A DNA stretch of 64,000 bases from contig NW_024104445.1 in NCBI RefSeq assembly GCF_003945595.2, positions 62,001 to 126,000 on the forward strand, read 5' to 3'. The position numbers and the translations under genes were made by a program. Origin of the DNA: Pipra filicauda. Lineage: Eukaryota > Chordata > Aves > Passeriformes > Pipridae. The notes below the pieces were generated by a model. That model had not been told where the DNA came from. It saw nothing but the letters and a program-made list of their open reading frames with translations, and did no database searches. Below are positions 1-13,600 of the stretch, in pieces (the first letter of the stretch is position 1; the number at the start of each line of letters is the position of its first letter).

Positions 1-3000
1 CCAACAATCTTGGTCTGACCTACATCCCAGGTGTGAGGAAGGCAATGAAGGAATTTGACAACTACCAGGTAGATCACATATTGCTGAAATAAGAATGTGC
101 ACAGTGTTGATGCTGATCCACCTGAATTTTCAGTGGTAGGATCAGAAGTGGGTTATAAGTACAAATCAAACTCTGTTGGGTAATGCTGAAAAAAACATGA
201 GTGATTAAATTCTGTAACTTGTTTCCTTGGGACATTAAGGGAGGATAAACGAGTTCATGAAAGGATTAAGCAAATCTACTGAGGGCTGGGTCAAAGGTGG
301 CTGTTAAAAATGTTGCTCTGAGTGCAGAAATACAGGATGCAACTCTCTGCACTTCCCTTATGGAATATATCTTCTCCATCTGGATGGCAGTGCTGGAATG
401 GCTTCCTGTGCTGCTTGGGTGAATGTGTCTCCCTTGTAATTGGTTGTAAGGCTTTTTCCTTTACTAACATCATTTATCTTAAAGGGATCTAGATCTTCTT
501 TCTCCTTCTTTTTTTGGGAGAAATATCCCTACTGGAAAAGTGTGTTGTAAGAGCTCCCATACGATGCCACATAATCCTCCCGCACGGGGGAAATGAGATT
601 CCTCCCACAGCAGTTAATAGCTTGTATTCAAAGCACATCCCTTCCTGCCCCCGGGATGCAGGGAGATCCCTGGGATGCGAGGAGATCGCTGGGATGCAGG
701 GAGATCGCTGGGATGCAAAGAGATCCCTGGGATGCAAAGAGATCCTTGGGATGCAGGGAGATCCCTCGAGATGCAGGGAGATCTCTGGGATGCAGGGAGA
801 TCGCTGGGATGCAGGGAGATCGCTGGGATGCAGGGAGATCGCTGGGATGCAGGGAGATCGCTGGGATGCAGAGAGATCCCTGGGATGCAAAGAGATCCCT
901 GGGATGCAGGGAGATCCCTGGGATGCAGGGAGATCCCTGGGATGCAGCAGCCTCGCTGGTCCAGCCCCGGTGAGCACATATGAGCTCACTGAGAGCAGGC
1001 TACGACATTCCAGCCCTTCCTGCTCCCCGGGAGCCGCTGTCATGCCTCTGATGTAGGAAAAACATCCAAGATTGAGCATCCCCAGCTCAGAGAAATCAGC
1101 TGGGAAGAAATGAGTCAGGGAGCTGAGCACGTCGTGCTTTGGCCGAGATGTGTTTCCCCGCTCTGGCTTCCTTCTCTTTCCCTGCTGCCGTGAACAGGGA
1201 TTGGAATGGAGCGAACAGAACAAACCCCGGCATCACCCAAAGTAAATGTGCTGCTTGCAGAGCCTTTCTGCCCCTTTCCTGCCGTGCAGTAAATCAGGGA
1301 GGGAGGTGTCAGGATCCGGCGCAATCCAGGCTGGCTCAGCAGCACCGAGGGAACAGGCACGCAAAGGAGAGAGAATCACACCGCAATTCCATCTAAGATG
1401 GCTTCTGACTTCAAGCCACTAATCTTCTGCCCTAAATCTCTGTTGCCCTAGGTTACGTGCGGGGCTGTGCCGTGGATCAATCACTGCTCCCTGCCTGCAC
1501 CCGGCAACAACACCCCTCCCTCCCCAGCGCCCTGTGAGGAGCCGCAGCCACAAAGGGCTCCCTGGCCCCACGGTGTGACCCCCCTCCGAGGGGGTGGCAC
1601 AGCTCCAGGGACACCTTTGGGTGCCTGTGACACCCACCCCCCTGCCCAGCCCCTCGGAGGGCAGGGACTCTCCCAGGAGATGATTTACACTCTCCCTTCT
1701 TATGCTCCCTAAGCCTTCCTGTTCCTCCCGGCCTGGGAATTACAGGCTAATTGCTGTTTGTGGGACTCGTGGGTCAAACCCAGCACAGGTGTGCCCAGCT
1801 CCAGCAGGAACTGCTGGCTCACAGCAAAGCACCAGGCATTTAGGACTTGGGGATGATGCCCAAGGTCAGCAGAGATCCTTAGGACTTGGACTTGCTGGGC
1901 CAGGACTCGCTCTGGGCACTGCCAGAGGCTGCTGCCAACACCTGCCAGGAGAAAAACTTATGGAGTGGAAAAGGGGAGATTTCAATGTGGCTTTTAATTA
2001 TAAAAAAGCAGGGTTGGAAAGAGAATTGCTTTATGTTGGCTTAAATATTTTATGTAATGTAGAGTCAAAGCACATGACTTCGGTAAAAATAGTACTTTTT
2101 AAAATAAACCGTTTCATGTTGTTGTGGGGGTTTTTTTTCCTTTTCTTTTCCAGCTTTTGAAGAAAAATCCACCTTTCACCTTGGGCATGAGATTTCCCCT
2201 GACACACTGGCCAGACACCAAAATCTACAACAGTGGTGGACTGAAACCTGCCTACACGGGCTTTGTGCCACGTAAGTTCATCAGCTGAGTGAGAAGTGAA
2301 AGTCACCAATATTAATTACTGTGCTAAGTAGTGCTGTTATTAGCTGGGGTGGAATGGAAGTGAACAGTTGCTGAAATGTTCCACACAGGTAGTAGTTTTT
2401 TTTTTCTGGAGCTGTGCTTGCTGTGGTAGAGCCCAGAATTCCCACTGCCAGGCTCACCAGGGCACAGTTCCAGCCACCACCCCCTTACTGAGGCAGGAGA
2501 GACTCAGTGACACCCCACTGGTCACGTGTCAGGGAAAGGATTCTGTTCTGAAAAGCTTTAAGTCTGATAAAAAGCAAAAGGTAGATGATACAAAGGGGCT
2601 GAGATGGCATAAAAAGTGTGGGAAATGGGATTGGCCATCAGGACGTGCCTGCCTGAGCCTTGTCAGGTCTTGGTGCTGCCTAAAAGGAAAGGTCTGGAGG
2701 AATTTTATGTGTAAAGGGAAAGTACCAGGCTAAAATCTCAACAAATCAGCAACTAATACATTGCTGCGTTTGGTCACAGCTCAGTAATGTGGGTGGGAAA
2801 TCAGGGAGAACCAAACTCATGGCTTGTCCTTACTGCAGTGCAGAGGGAAAATAATAAAATAGATAAAATGTGGAAGAATTGAAAGCAAAGAGTGGGAAAA
2901 TCATCCTGGCAGGGCTGGGCTGTGGCTGACGGAGAGGCTGAGGCAGTGAGTGTGGCTTTAGTGAGACTTGCAACAGGACCTGGGAAAGCCAGGCAGGAAA

Positions 3001-4113
3001 ATCCCAGCTGGACACCCTGCCAGCCAGGGAGTAAGAAAAACCCACCCTAAAATCAAGGGCAAAAATAACTCCTCGGTGTTAATTCAGGCTTTAGGGATCT
3101 GTTGCCATCTTTCCCCCTACAGCCTGTTCTGTTCAGGTCTGACATTCCCACTTCCCTGCCCCAGGAGCCACCGGAGTCAGCACAGTTTTAACTGCTCCAA
3201 CCAGTCTGGCTCTGGGTGGAGAAAATTAATTAAAGCAGAAAACCTTTAAACCAAAGCAGTTATGATTTAGAACCCTGACCAGAATTTCTCCATCAGGGAA
3301 GCAGCCTGTTCCCTCCTGTCCAGCTTTGTCACTTCAGGTGACACTGAGCACGTTTTTTCCACAGTAAAAATGTGCTGTTAATACAGGGTTTCCATGAGAC
3401 AAACCAATGTCACTGCCAGGTGTTCAGCTCACCCCAAAAGCAGAGGCTGCACCAACACCTGATTTAATTTCAAAATCCCTGCAGTGATTTAAGGGCAACT
3501 GCAGCAGTGCTGCACGCAGTGAGTGCACAGGACAGCTCTGGTGTCACCTGTCCCCAGCAGTAGGTGCCACCCAGCCTGTCACAGCTGTCCCCAGCACTCC
3601 TGGGCCAGGCCACAGCTCCCTGCTGGGTTTGTAGAGCTGAGTTGCTGCCGTGGATCAGCCCAGCCGGTGCCAGGGACACCCTCAGTGCTGTGGCACTCGC
3701 TGGCACCATTTCATGCCCAGGCAGCTCAAACCTGCAGTGGCCCCTTCGTGCCCAGCCCAGCAGCTGCTCAGCCCCTGCCCTGCCAGGCTGCGCAGGCCAT
3801 GGGCAGGGACCTAAATTTAGATACAGCTTGGAGCCAATTCCACCCTCTGTGTCTGTGTGTCCCCCCTCCAGCAGTACCTGATCACAAGGGAATACCAGGG
3901 AATTTCTCCAGTTCCCACAGCAGGGCTGTCACCATGCCAGTGACACATCACCTGGCTGAGGGCAGCAGAGCAGGGGCGTTGCCGTGGGGTGCTCATGCCA
4001 AGTCCGCCGTGTTCCTTTTCCAGACCTCCGGGACTTGTACTCGCTCACCTACGGGAACGGCACGCGGGAAGCTTACCGGAAAGAACAGAGGAGACGGGGC
4101 TTTGCACTGTGAA
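1..4113 (+). CDS. FAM166A: FAM166A / CIMIP2A, last three coding exons (5' part outside window)
   Basis: Three exons join in frame: 1-68 (reading frame begins at base 3, donor gtagat), 2154-2271 (acceptor tttccag, donor gtaagt) and 4024-4113 (acceptor tttccag, stop TGA 4111-4113). The splice phases are 0 and then 1 and agree at each junction. The encoded C-terminus contains LTHWPDTKIYNSGGLKP, TGFVP and SLTYGNGTREAYRKE. These match the human FAM166A end as I recall it (KTHWPSNTIYSSQGLIP, MGFIP, ALTFGNSTRKAYWKE). The family is a microtubule inner protein of ciliary and sperm doublet microtubules (established for the family). Neighbourhood with TUBB4B supports FAM166A over its paralogues. The two introns are about 2.1 and 1.75 kb; the first holds a minisatellite. 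The upstream exons lie outside the window, so the protein is partial here. Confidence 0.9.
654..953. repeat. 19-bp minisatellite, about 16 copies, in FAM166A intron
   Basis: Tandem copies of a 19-nt unit (gggatgcagggagatcgct, with variants ending atccct, and gcaaag for gcaggg) run for about 300 bp. Because 19 is not a multiple of 3, and neither strand of the unit contains a stop in any frame, long open frames appear in several frames on both strands. These are artefacts. The array lies inside the first intron seen here. Confidence 0.95.
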
Positions 4114-4120
4114 AACTGCT

Positions 4121-4126
4121 TTAATG
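4121..4126 (-). terminator. Probable TUBB4B polyadenylation signal (ATTAAA)
   Basis: The + strand reads tttaat, which is ATTAAA on the TUBB4B strand, 125 bp after the tubulin stop codon. Cleavage 10-30 nt further would fall inside the last coding codons of FAM166A on the other strand. No AATAAA is seen closer to the stop codon. Inferred from sequence only. Confidence 0.5.
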
Positions 4127-4250
4127 GTGCCTGTACAGCATTGGGAGTGACTCGGAAACAGCAATAATAACACAACACGAACAGAACCTTTGAATGAGAG
4201 AGAGTTCATACAACTTTAAACAAAATTTACAGGTGTTCAACTGCATAGCT

Positions 4251-6193
<1,943 letters not shown>

Positions 6194-6273
6194 GATGGCG
6201 GCTGCTACGAGCGCTCCCACAGACCCCAACCTTCCCCCAACCGACTCTGGCTGCGTGAGGCAACCGCCAGCCC

Positions 6274-6281
6274 TTATATAG
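6274..6281 (-). promoter_or_regulatory. TATA box of TUBB4B
   Basis: The - strand reads TATATAAG, 81 bp upstream of the ATG at 6193. A start site about 30 bp downstream would give a 5' UTR of roughly 50 nt, normal for vertebrate beta-tubulin genes. Confidence 0.75.
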
Positions 6282-6338
6282 CAGCGGAATGCGCGCGCAG
6301 CCGCCTTTTTCCCGCCCAGGAGTCCACGCGCAGCAACG

Positions 6339-6747
6339 ATTGGCTGCTTATAACGAGGCTCCACAAGCGAGACGATCCAGTTGGCCGCGTAGCTGTCACT
6401 CAAGCCGTTGGCTCCCGTTGGCCCCGCCCCGCTGTCTGTTGGCTGTGCTGTGGGGGAACGGCGGCCTGCGAGTGCCCGCCCCGCCCGCTGAAAGCGCTCC
6501 CCATTGGCCGAATTGAATGATTGATGTCGCAGGCGATTGGCCGGCAGCCCCGGGGGATGAGCTCACGCCGCCTGATTGGCCGCGGGGGCCGTGCCCTGGT
6601 AACCGTCGCAGTGACTCCGCAGCGGGCGCTGGGCGGTGGCCGCCGCAGCCGCTCCTTCGCGGGCGCCGTGTGCGCGCTTTGCGCAGCGGAGGCGGCGGCT
6701 CCTCCTCACTGCGGGACAGGGGCGGGTTCCCTGCGGGCCCACATTGG
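6339..6747 (-). promoter_or_regulatory. Cluster of CCAAT boxes upstream of TUBB4B
   Basis: On the TUBB4B strand five CCAAT pentamers are present, at 6339-6343, 6503-6507, 6536-6540, 6575-6579 and 6743-6747. Several are followed by extra CCAAC variants and a GC box (ccccgcccc near 6424). The CCAAT pentamer is the core of NF-Y sites; binding itself is inferred. Confidence 0.6.
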
Positions 6748-7019
6748 TTCTCCTCTCCCTCCCCGTCCCGCTTCCCGCCGACCCCGGGGGCGCCGCAGCG
6801 GCGTTGTGTGTGTGAGGCGGGGGCGACAGCGCTACCCCGTGTGCGCACGCGCGGGCTGCGGCGGCGTTCCAGCACTTTCTGGCGCGCGGCCCCGCCCGAG
6901 GGGCGGCGGGGCCGCGCGCGCGCGGGCGTTGTCATGGCGACCTCGCGCGCTCGCGCCCTGGGAGGGGGGAGGCGAGAAAAGGGGCTGGGGCGGGACATGG
7001 AGGGGGAGGGAGAGGGGAA

Positions 7020-7645
7020 GTGTGAGGGCAAGGCGGTCTTTGAGGGGCTATGAGAGTTCAGGGCGCTGTGAGGGCTTGGGGAGCTGTGACGGGAGCGTGA
7101 GGGCTCAGGGGGTCCAGCTGATATGGGGGCTTGGAGGGCTGTAAGGACTCAGGGGTCTGTGAGGGCTTAGGGGTCTGTGACAGAACGGTGAGGGTTTGGG
7201 GGATCTGGGGGCTGTGAGGGCTCAGGGGGCCTTGAGGGTTTGGGGCTGTGAGGGCTTTTGGGGGAGGGGTGTGAGGGCTTGAGGGGTCTGACTGCTGTGA
7301 GGGCTCGGGGCTGTAAGGACTTGGGGGTCTGTGAGGAGAGTGCGAGGGCTCGGGGGCCCTTGAGGGTTCTGGGACTGTGAGGGCTCAGGGGGTCCAGCCG
7401 TTGTGAGGAGGCCATGAAGGTCCATGGGGCTCTGAGGGGTTGGGAGGCTGTAAGGACTTGGGGGCTGTGAGGGCTTGGAGGTCTGTGAGGGAATTGTGAG
7501 GGCCTGGGGGGCCATGAGTGGTCTGGTGCTGTGAGGGCTCGGTGGGTCCAGCATTTTGAGGGAGCCATGAAGGTCCATGGGGCTGTGAGGGCTCGGGGGG
7601 CTGTGAAAGGTTGTGGGGCCGTGATGGCTCTTGGGCCAGGCTGAG
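7020..7645. repeat. G-rich minisatellite with higher-order repeat
   Basis: Irregular copies of a 12-20 nt G-rich motif (gtgagggct, ggggg, ctgtgaggg) run for over 600 bp. A longer period shows in the block ccatgaaggtccatgggg, found at 7412 and again at 7565 (153 bp apart), each preceded by ggtccagc. No coding potential is credible. The G runs are all on the + strand. Confidence 0.85.
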
Positions 7646-10600
7646 CAGTTCAGTGCCAGCTCCCCTGTGCTGTGAGGGGAGTGCCCCTGTGAGGGGGTCT
7701 GTGTGAGGTGGGTGCTGCTCACTGAGGCTTCCCCTTGGTGGCCCCTCCGTCCTGAGCTGCGTGTGGGTGCTGCAGCCCTGTCATGAGGCAGCTGAACACT
7801 CCGGGCTGGAGAAACCACCCTTGCCTTTCCTCTGACCCTTATTCCACCGCCCAGCTTTGTGAGCACATTCCTGCCCAGCCAGTGCGTCCATTGGTCACAG
7901 TTTCTATTAAGCACACTTTGATTATTGTTTCAGCAGAGCCTTTCTATGGTTATATGTATTCATCGGGATGCCAGCTGGGTCTACAAGTCCCAGCATCTCT
8001 TCTTGTTTCACACTGTAGCAAAAACTTGAAAGAGGCTCCTAAAGCCAGGGAGTCTCACCCTCCTGCCTCGTTGGGCTGAGGCAAAGGCAGCAGTGACCTC
8101 AATCCTGCCGACACACAGAGCACACCAGGCCAGCTCTGTGTCACTCGGGCGTTCATGTGACACACAGAGATGTTGTGCCTTGTACACATATCCTGGGATC
8201 TGTGCCTGGATAACAATAATCCAATCCTGTGCCTGCATCAGGCGAGGAGGTGGCTGGAGAAGAACAGCCCTGTGGAGGTTGAATAGCCTCTGGTAGTTGG
8301 CTTAATATAAAGGTTATGGTGATCGATGTTTCTGGCATATAAACATCGTATTCCCACAGAGGTGCTGGAAGGAGTCCAGGAACTCTTGGAGCAGCCCCGG
8401 AGACCCTGAGAGGAGCCCCAGAGCATCAGGAACCTGAGAGGATCCTGGGACAGACCTGTGTCAGCCTCAGAGGTGCCCAGGGAGACACACACAGCTCATC
8501 CTTCACATCTGAAACCAGAATGCAGGAGGTTTATGCAGTTTCCTTTGAGATAGCTGAGTAATGCAGAGCCATTAGGGTCCAGATTTATCCACTAATTACA
8601 GGCATTGATTGAATAGCAAACTCTGGGCTGTCTTCACACTGGAATCGGTGAAAGCGTTGCCTTGGCCCACCCCAGCTCAGCACCACTGACAACACATTTC
8701 TGTTCTCTGTAATGGTGTTTGATGTGACCAATTCCAAAAACTGCAGCATCATTTAAGTATCAGAGGCAGCCAGGATAAATCTGGGCAGGACTTGCTCAAG
8801 ATTTCATACAAGGCTGTACTAATCAGTAAAGACAGCTTTTCCTCCAGGATGTGATGCCATCTCTTCAGAGCAGTGCACAAAAGGAATACAGTCTTCTTTC
8901 TGATTAAAGGCAGGGAATGTAGAATGCCTTGCCTGTGTCGTGCTCTCCAGGAAAGTACATTCAGCATCAATTCTCATCAGGTGTGCTCAGCACAGCGTTC
9001 ATAAATGTGTGCATTCAGGAAGCCCTGGAAAACCCTCCCTAAAATGGAGCAGGGGAGCCACTGCAGGGCTCGGATGATGTTTCCTGGTGCAGGTGCTGCT
9101 GGATTTAATGCAGATACAGTTGGGGTTTTTTTCTGCCAGGGCCAGAAAGCAAAGGCCTGCACATCAGTGCCATCTATTTCCTCACTTCCTTAGCAATCCT
9201 GAGCCTTTGTGCTTCCCACAGCCTGTGCCTCAGCCAGTGCTGCCTTTCATGTTTGGGAAGCTGCTCTGTAATGTGTGGAGTGAGCAATGTTTGTCACCCC
9301 AAGCATTCCCAGAGGCAGTGTGAGAGTGGGAACGCTCTGCTCAGTTAAGGCTCCAATACCTGTCTCCAGAACACCAGCAGGATCTCTCCTGCAGAGAGGG
9401 GTAGGACCCTGTGGATGGTTAAATTTTGAGCTTCCACAGGTTTCCCTGGGAGATTCAGCCACCTGAATATCTGTGGGATAGGAGACATTTCCAATTATTT
9501 GTGCAACATTTATTTTTGCTAATTCTAGCCCAGCCAGTGAGTACTTCTGTTCTTAGCTACGTGCACATCCACAGGAAATGACAATTCTATCTTAAATTTT
9601 TTTGCATTTAAAAAAAAAATGCCAGTACTTTTAAGCTCTCTGTGAGAAGGAACACAGGAGTCTGAGCCAGGAATCTCCACAGAGAGCTGCTGGAGCTGCC
9701 GACCATCTCAGCCCTGTGACTTCTAACACTGTAGCACCAATTAGCGCGTGCCAGAAGGTGAGCTGGCAAGTGCCACAGCAGGTCTGTGCCAGAACCTTGG
9801 CTCACATGAAGCATTCCTCCCAAGGCAAACCTCTGCATGAACCTCTGAGCACTGGGCATATTCTAGGAGAAAAAGTTGCACGTTCCCTGGTCCTGCCTGA
9901 GCCAAATGCTGAAGTGTGTTTGTGATGGTCGCTGGTTTGGTGGAGAGGCTGCAGCTGGGTGGAGTGGGGAACGTTGGAAAGCAAATGGGAGGGCAGAGAA
10001 GGGAATAGCTCAAGCAAGGTGGTTCCCACATCGTGTTTTCACTGAAGACATCTGTCTTAGCTGGTATTTGATTTCTTTGAAAGCTCTCCAAACCACTGCG
10101 AGCAACGAGCAAGGGGGTTTCACCTCATTTGGGGGCTTCTACACTTCCCAGCTGTAAGTTTGCTGCATCAATTAATGCTGTAACAGGGTACTAGAAAACA
10201 TCGGGGGCCACTGTTATGAGGCCAAAGACTCTGGGTATTACCCGTAGAAAAACATGATAATGAAGTTAAAGCTGACTTGGAACTTGCCTTTCTGTTTCAT
10301 TGAGGGTTCTTTTACTTTTTATTGTAATTGTTTGGTTTGGTTTTGTAACTATTTTTACTACTTTTTTTCTTGGAAACAGATTTTACTGTAAATACAACTG
10401 GTTTGAGGGGAGTGGGGAGGGACTTTCTTTTAACTTTTGAATATTACCTTCCCCTTTTGCTGAACCAGTGTTCTCTGAATGAGTATTGAGCTGATCCCTC
10501 CCCTCAGCAGGCAGGCAGGCAGCAGCTGTCAGTCTGCTCTTGGTGCTTAACCAGCAAGATAGAAGTCTGTGTCTGAAACAGCACCTAGTCTGAGCTGAGC

Positions 10601-13600
10601 CTGTACCTGGGCTTGCAGGAGCCCAAACAGAAATCACAGAACTAATTCTGGTTCTGTAGGTAAAATCATGAGGCCCTGAGTTCCAGGGAGGGACACTGCA
10701 GGACTAGGGTGTGTGGGAGCTGCTGGTGTTGGGGTCATTCCAGGTTTATGGTAATGCTGAAGTGGGACGTGGGTATGTGCAGATGTTTTCTCATTCTAGT
10801 GTTTCTGATTGTTACTTCTAAGGATAAACAATCTTGTTTTTTAGAAATTATGCTGCTGAGAGACCAAAGTTCCTTGAAGTGAGGGGCTGCTTCCAGAGAC
10901 TGGTGAGTGAGGAGTGCAGTTGTGGGATTCCTGCTTGAGAGAAATCAGAAGGGCTGGATGGGATCAATCCACAGGCCCACCCAGACCAGTATCTTGTCTC
11001 TCATGATCTGCAGCAGTTACCAAAGAACAGAGCAAACAGATCTGGATGTGGCAGGTGGTTCAGGCAATTCTTTAGCCACAAGCAAGTAACTTTTTATTTA
11101 ATAGCCCTAATGGGTTATTATGAATTTATCTAATCACCTTTTGCAGCCGTGTAAACTTTTGGCATAAACAACCTCCTGTCCTGATGAGGTTTAACCACGA
11201 GCTCTGTGGAAGAAGAGCTCTTTCCATTTGGTTTGATGGTTTCCACTGAGCTCCTCTGCTCAGAAGGCTATGAGCCTGTCCCTTCAAAGCTTGCACTCCA
11301 GGAGTGTTTAATATTGTCAGTGATACTGTGAGACAGAAGGTAAAGTTAAACCAGATTTTGAGTGGTTTAAAGTTCAGCATTGATTTTGCATTTGCACATC
11401 CTTGTTCAAAACCAGTGAACTTTGAACGCGGTTCCCGTGAAGGTTCCACAGCTCTGCTGCTGTTCATTGTCCACTGATAAGCCCAAAAACTGTTGCCTTC
11501 TTTCACTTGGAAAATCTGTTTCTCCTGAGAATTTCCACCAAGAAGTGGTGACTAACTCGATCATGAGGTGCACATATGGTGACACCTCTGCTGTGAACAA
11601 AAATAAGCTTTCCTTCACACAAAAGTTGATTTTATCATTGCTCTGTCTCTCTCAAGCCTCCTCTTCATTCCCAGGCCAGTCTTCTTCCTGGAGGAATTGT
11701 TATTTCTCCCCCTTGTTTCCAAAAGAGCCTTCATCCCTACTCCATGCAAGTGCCTGTCTCCCTGCATAGGGGAATTCTTCCAGTGCCACAGCTCCTTAAA
11801 TCACTGGTTAGAGCTGCTTTCACATCCCACACATAGAGAGAGCTTCCTACTGCAGTGTCTTTCCCCTGCATCCACATCAGGAGTCTCCTTGACACGTTCC
11901 CAGAAATGCCTGCTTGCTAAATGATGTGATTTGTGGTGGGAGCAGCTCCTGGCTCTGTTGGAGATTTCCTAAGGCTGCCCTGGCAGCCTCCCTCTCCTGA
12001 CTGATCCCTGGCATTGCACTCAACTCCGGGAGCAGCAGTTTGTGTTCTGTGTTCATCTGACAGCCTCTGACTGCAGGAAGGCTGTGAGCAGCTCACATGG
12101 AGGGCATGGTGGAAACCTGGTCACTGCTGTACAAACACCTACAGAACATCAAAGCACTGTGGCTTGCCTGGGTTTGATGGCTGTGTGAGAGGACTTTTAT
12201 GTGAAGAAAGCTGTGGCAAAAATTGCAGGTTTGCTGATCCCAGTGTTCCTTCGGGCTTGTTCCTCTTCAGTGTGTTCAGAATTAGCTCCTCAAGTAGGAG
12301 TGACAGTCCATGAGGTAGGATATAAACATCATATGGCTTCCTATTTCTCTGGAAAGATACTCAGATATGTGATCATAAGCACGGTATAAGAACAACATGA
12401 AAATATACTAATTCCAGCCATCCTAAAAGGCATTCCTCTCATCTGCTGCTGGATCTACCCCTCTAAGTGGTTGTGGATTTCAAGGGCTGGGTCTCTCCTG
12501 GAAGAAAGAAACAACTCAGATCCTGTGGGGATGAACTTGGTACAACAGAGTGGGACTGCAGGCAACCAACTGTTATTTCTCTCAGTTTTCATGGGAATTC
12601 ATTGGTACAACCCAGATGGGATGTGCTGGTTGAGAATCCATGGTGCTTTGGGAATGGTATAGAACAACAGGAGCAAATGTATTCCTACAAACATGCCTAA
12701 ATGACATTTAGGCCCCAATAGCCAGGCCAGCCAACCTGTTGTGTGTCTGGAGCTAAAACAGAGAAAGTGCTTTCTGGTGTCAATTTTTGTATCTAATACC
12801 TTTGATTTCCTTCTTACTGACAGTTGCTGAGAGCAGCAGAACTGCAGTTGCACATGAGCAGAAATTATCTGCCAGAAGGCCTCTCCCAGGGTTCAGCCTG
12901 AGTGAGAAGCAAGGGACCTATGTATAAACATAAAGAACTTATGGACAGATAGAAAATCCTCATTATTTATCATTTCCACAATTGAATTCTAAACAAAGGC
13001 CTGCAAGCATCTTTGTTTCAAAGTGAGTTAGTTCATCTAGAACCTCCTTTTAAGTAGATTTCTGCTGTTCTGTGTAATCTAGGGATTAATTCTGCAAACT
13101 TATGTAGTGCTGACAGGAAGGAGCTGCTCTACAGAGAGCTGGGAGAAAGGAATATGATACTTTGAATATTTTCCATTTTTCTCATAGATTCCCTGTTTTG
13201 TTATTTTTTTGCCTTTTTTTTTAATAACTAAAACCACACTGCAGTTTTAAAATCCTAATCTATTTTATCACCTAGTAAATACATCTATAAATGTTTTTAT
13301 CTGGCAGGAAAAGAATCGAGTGGTTGTGGGTTGTTTTCTCATGGCAGTGCCAGGGGTTTCACAGGCACAGCTCAGTGGCACGTGCAAGGCAAAAGTGAAG
13401 AGTCAGGAGGCCATGCTGAGCTCCTTGCCTGATTGCTCACTTATCTGCATGGAAGTCCCAGAGCTTCTAAACAAGAGCTCAGGGAAGTTCCAGCCATTGC
13501 TGTGTTTCTCTTGGACCCTGTGATCTATTAAAAATGAAGAAAGTGCAATGACTGACAGGCCAGAGCACCTGGGGCTCCTGGCATCTCACTGGCTTGTTTC

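Noticed and set aside
654..953. CRISPR-like array
   Set aside because: Units are adjacent without unique spacers, and the sequence is from a vertebrate nuclear genome.
489..1223. Several long frames on both strands around 500-1220
   Set aside because: All are carried by the 19-bp minisatellite; the peptide period of 19 in every frame shows they are repeat artefacts inside an intron.
6396..7144. Long frames on both strands upstream of TUBB4B (about 180-210 codons)
   Set aside because: Low-complexity Arg/Pro/Gly/Ala-rich translations of a CpG island with no matching splice sites or homology.
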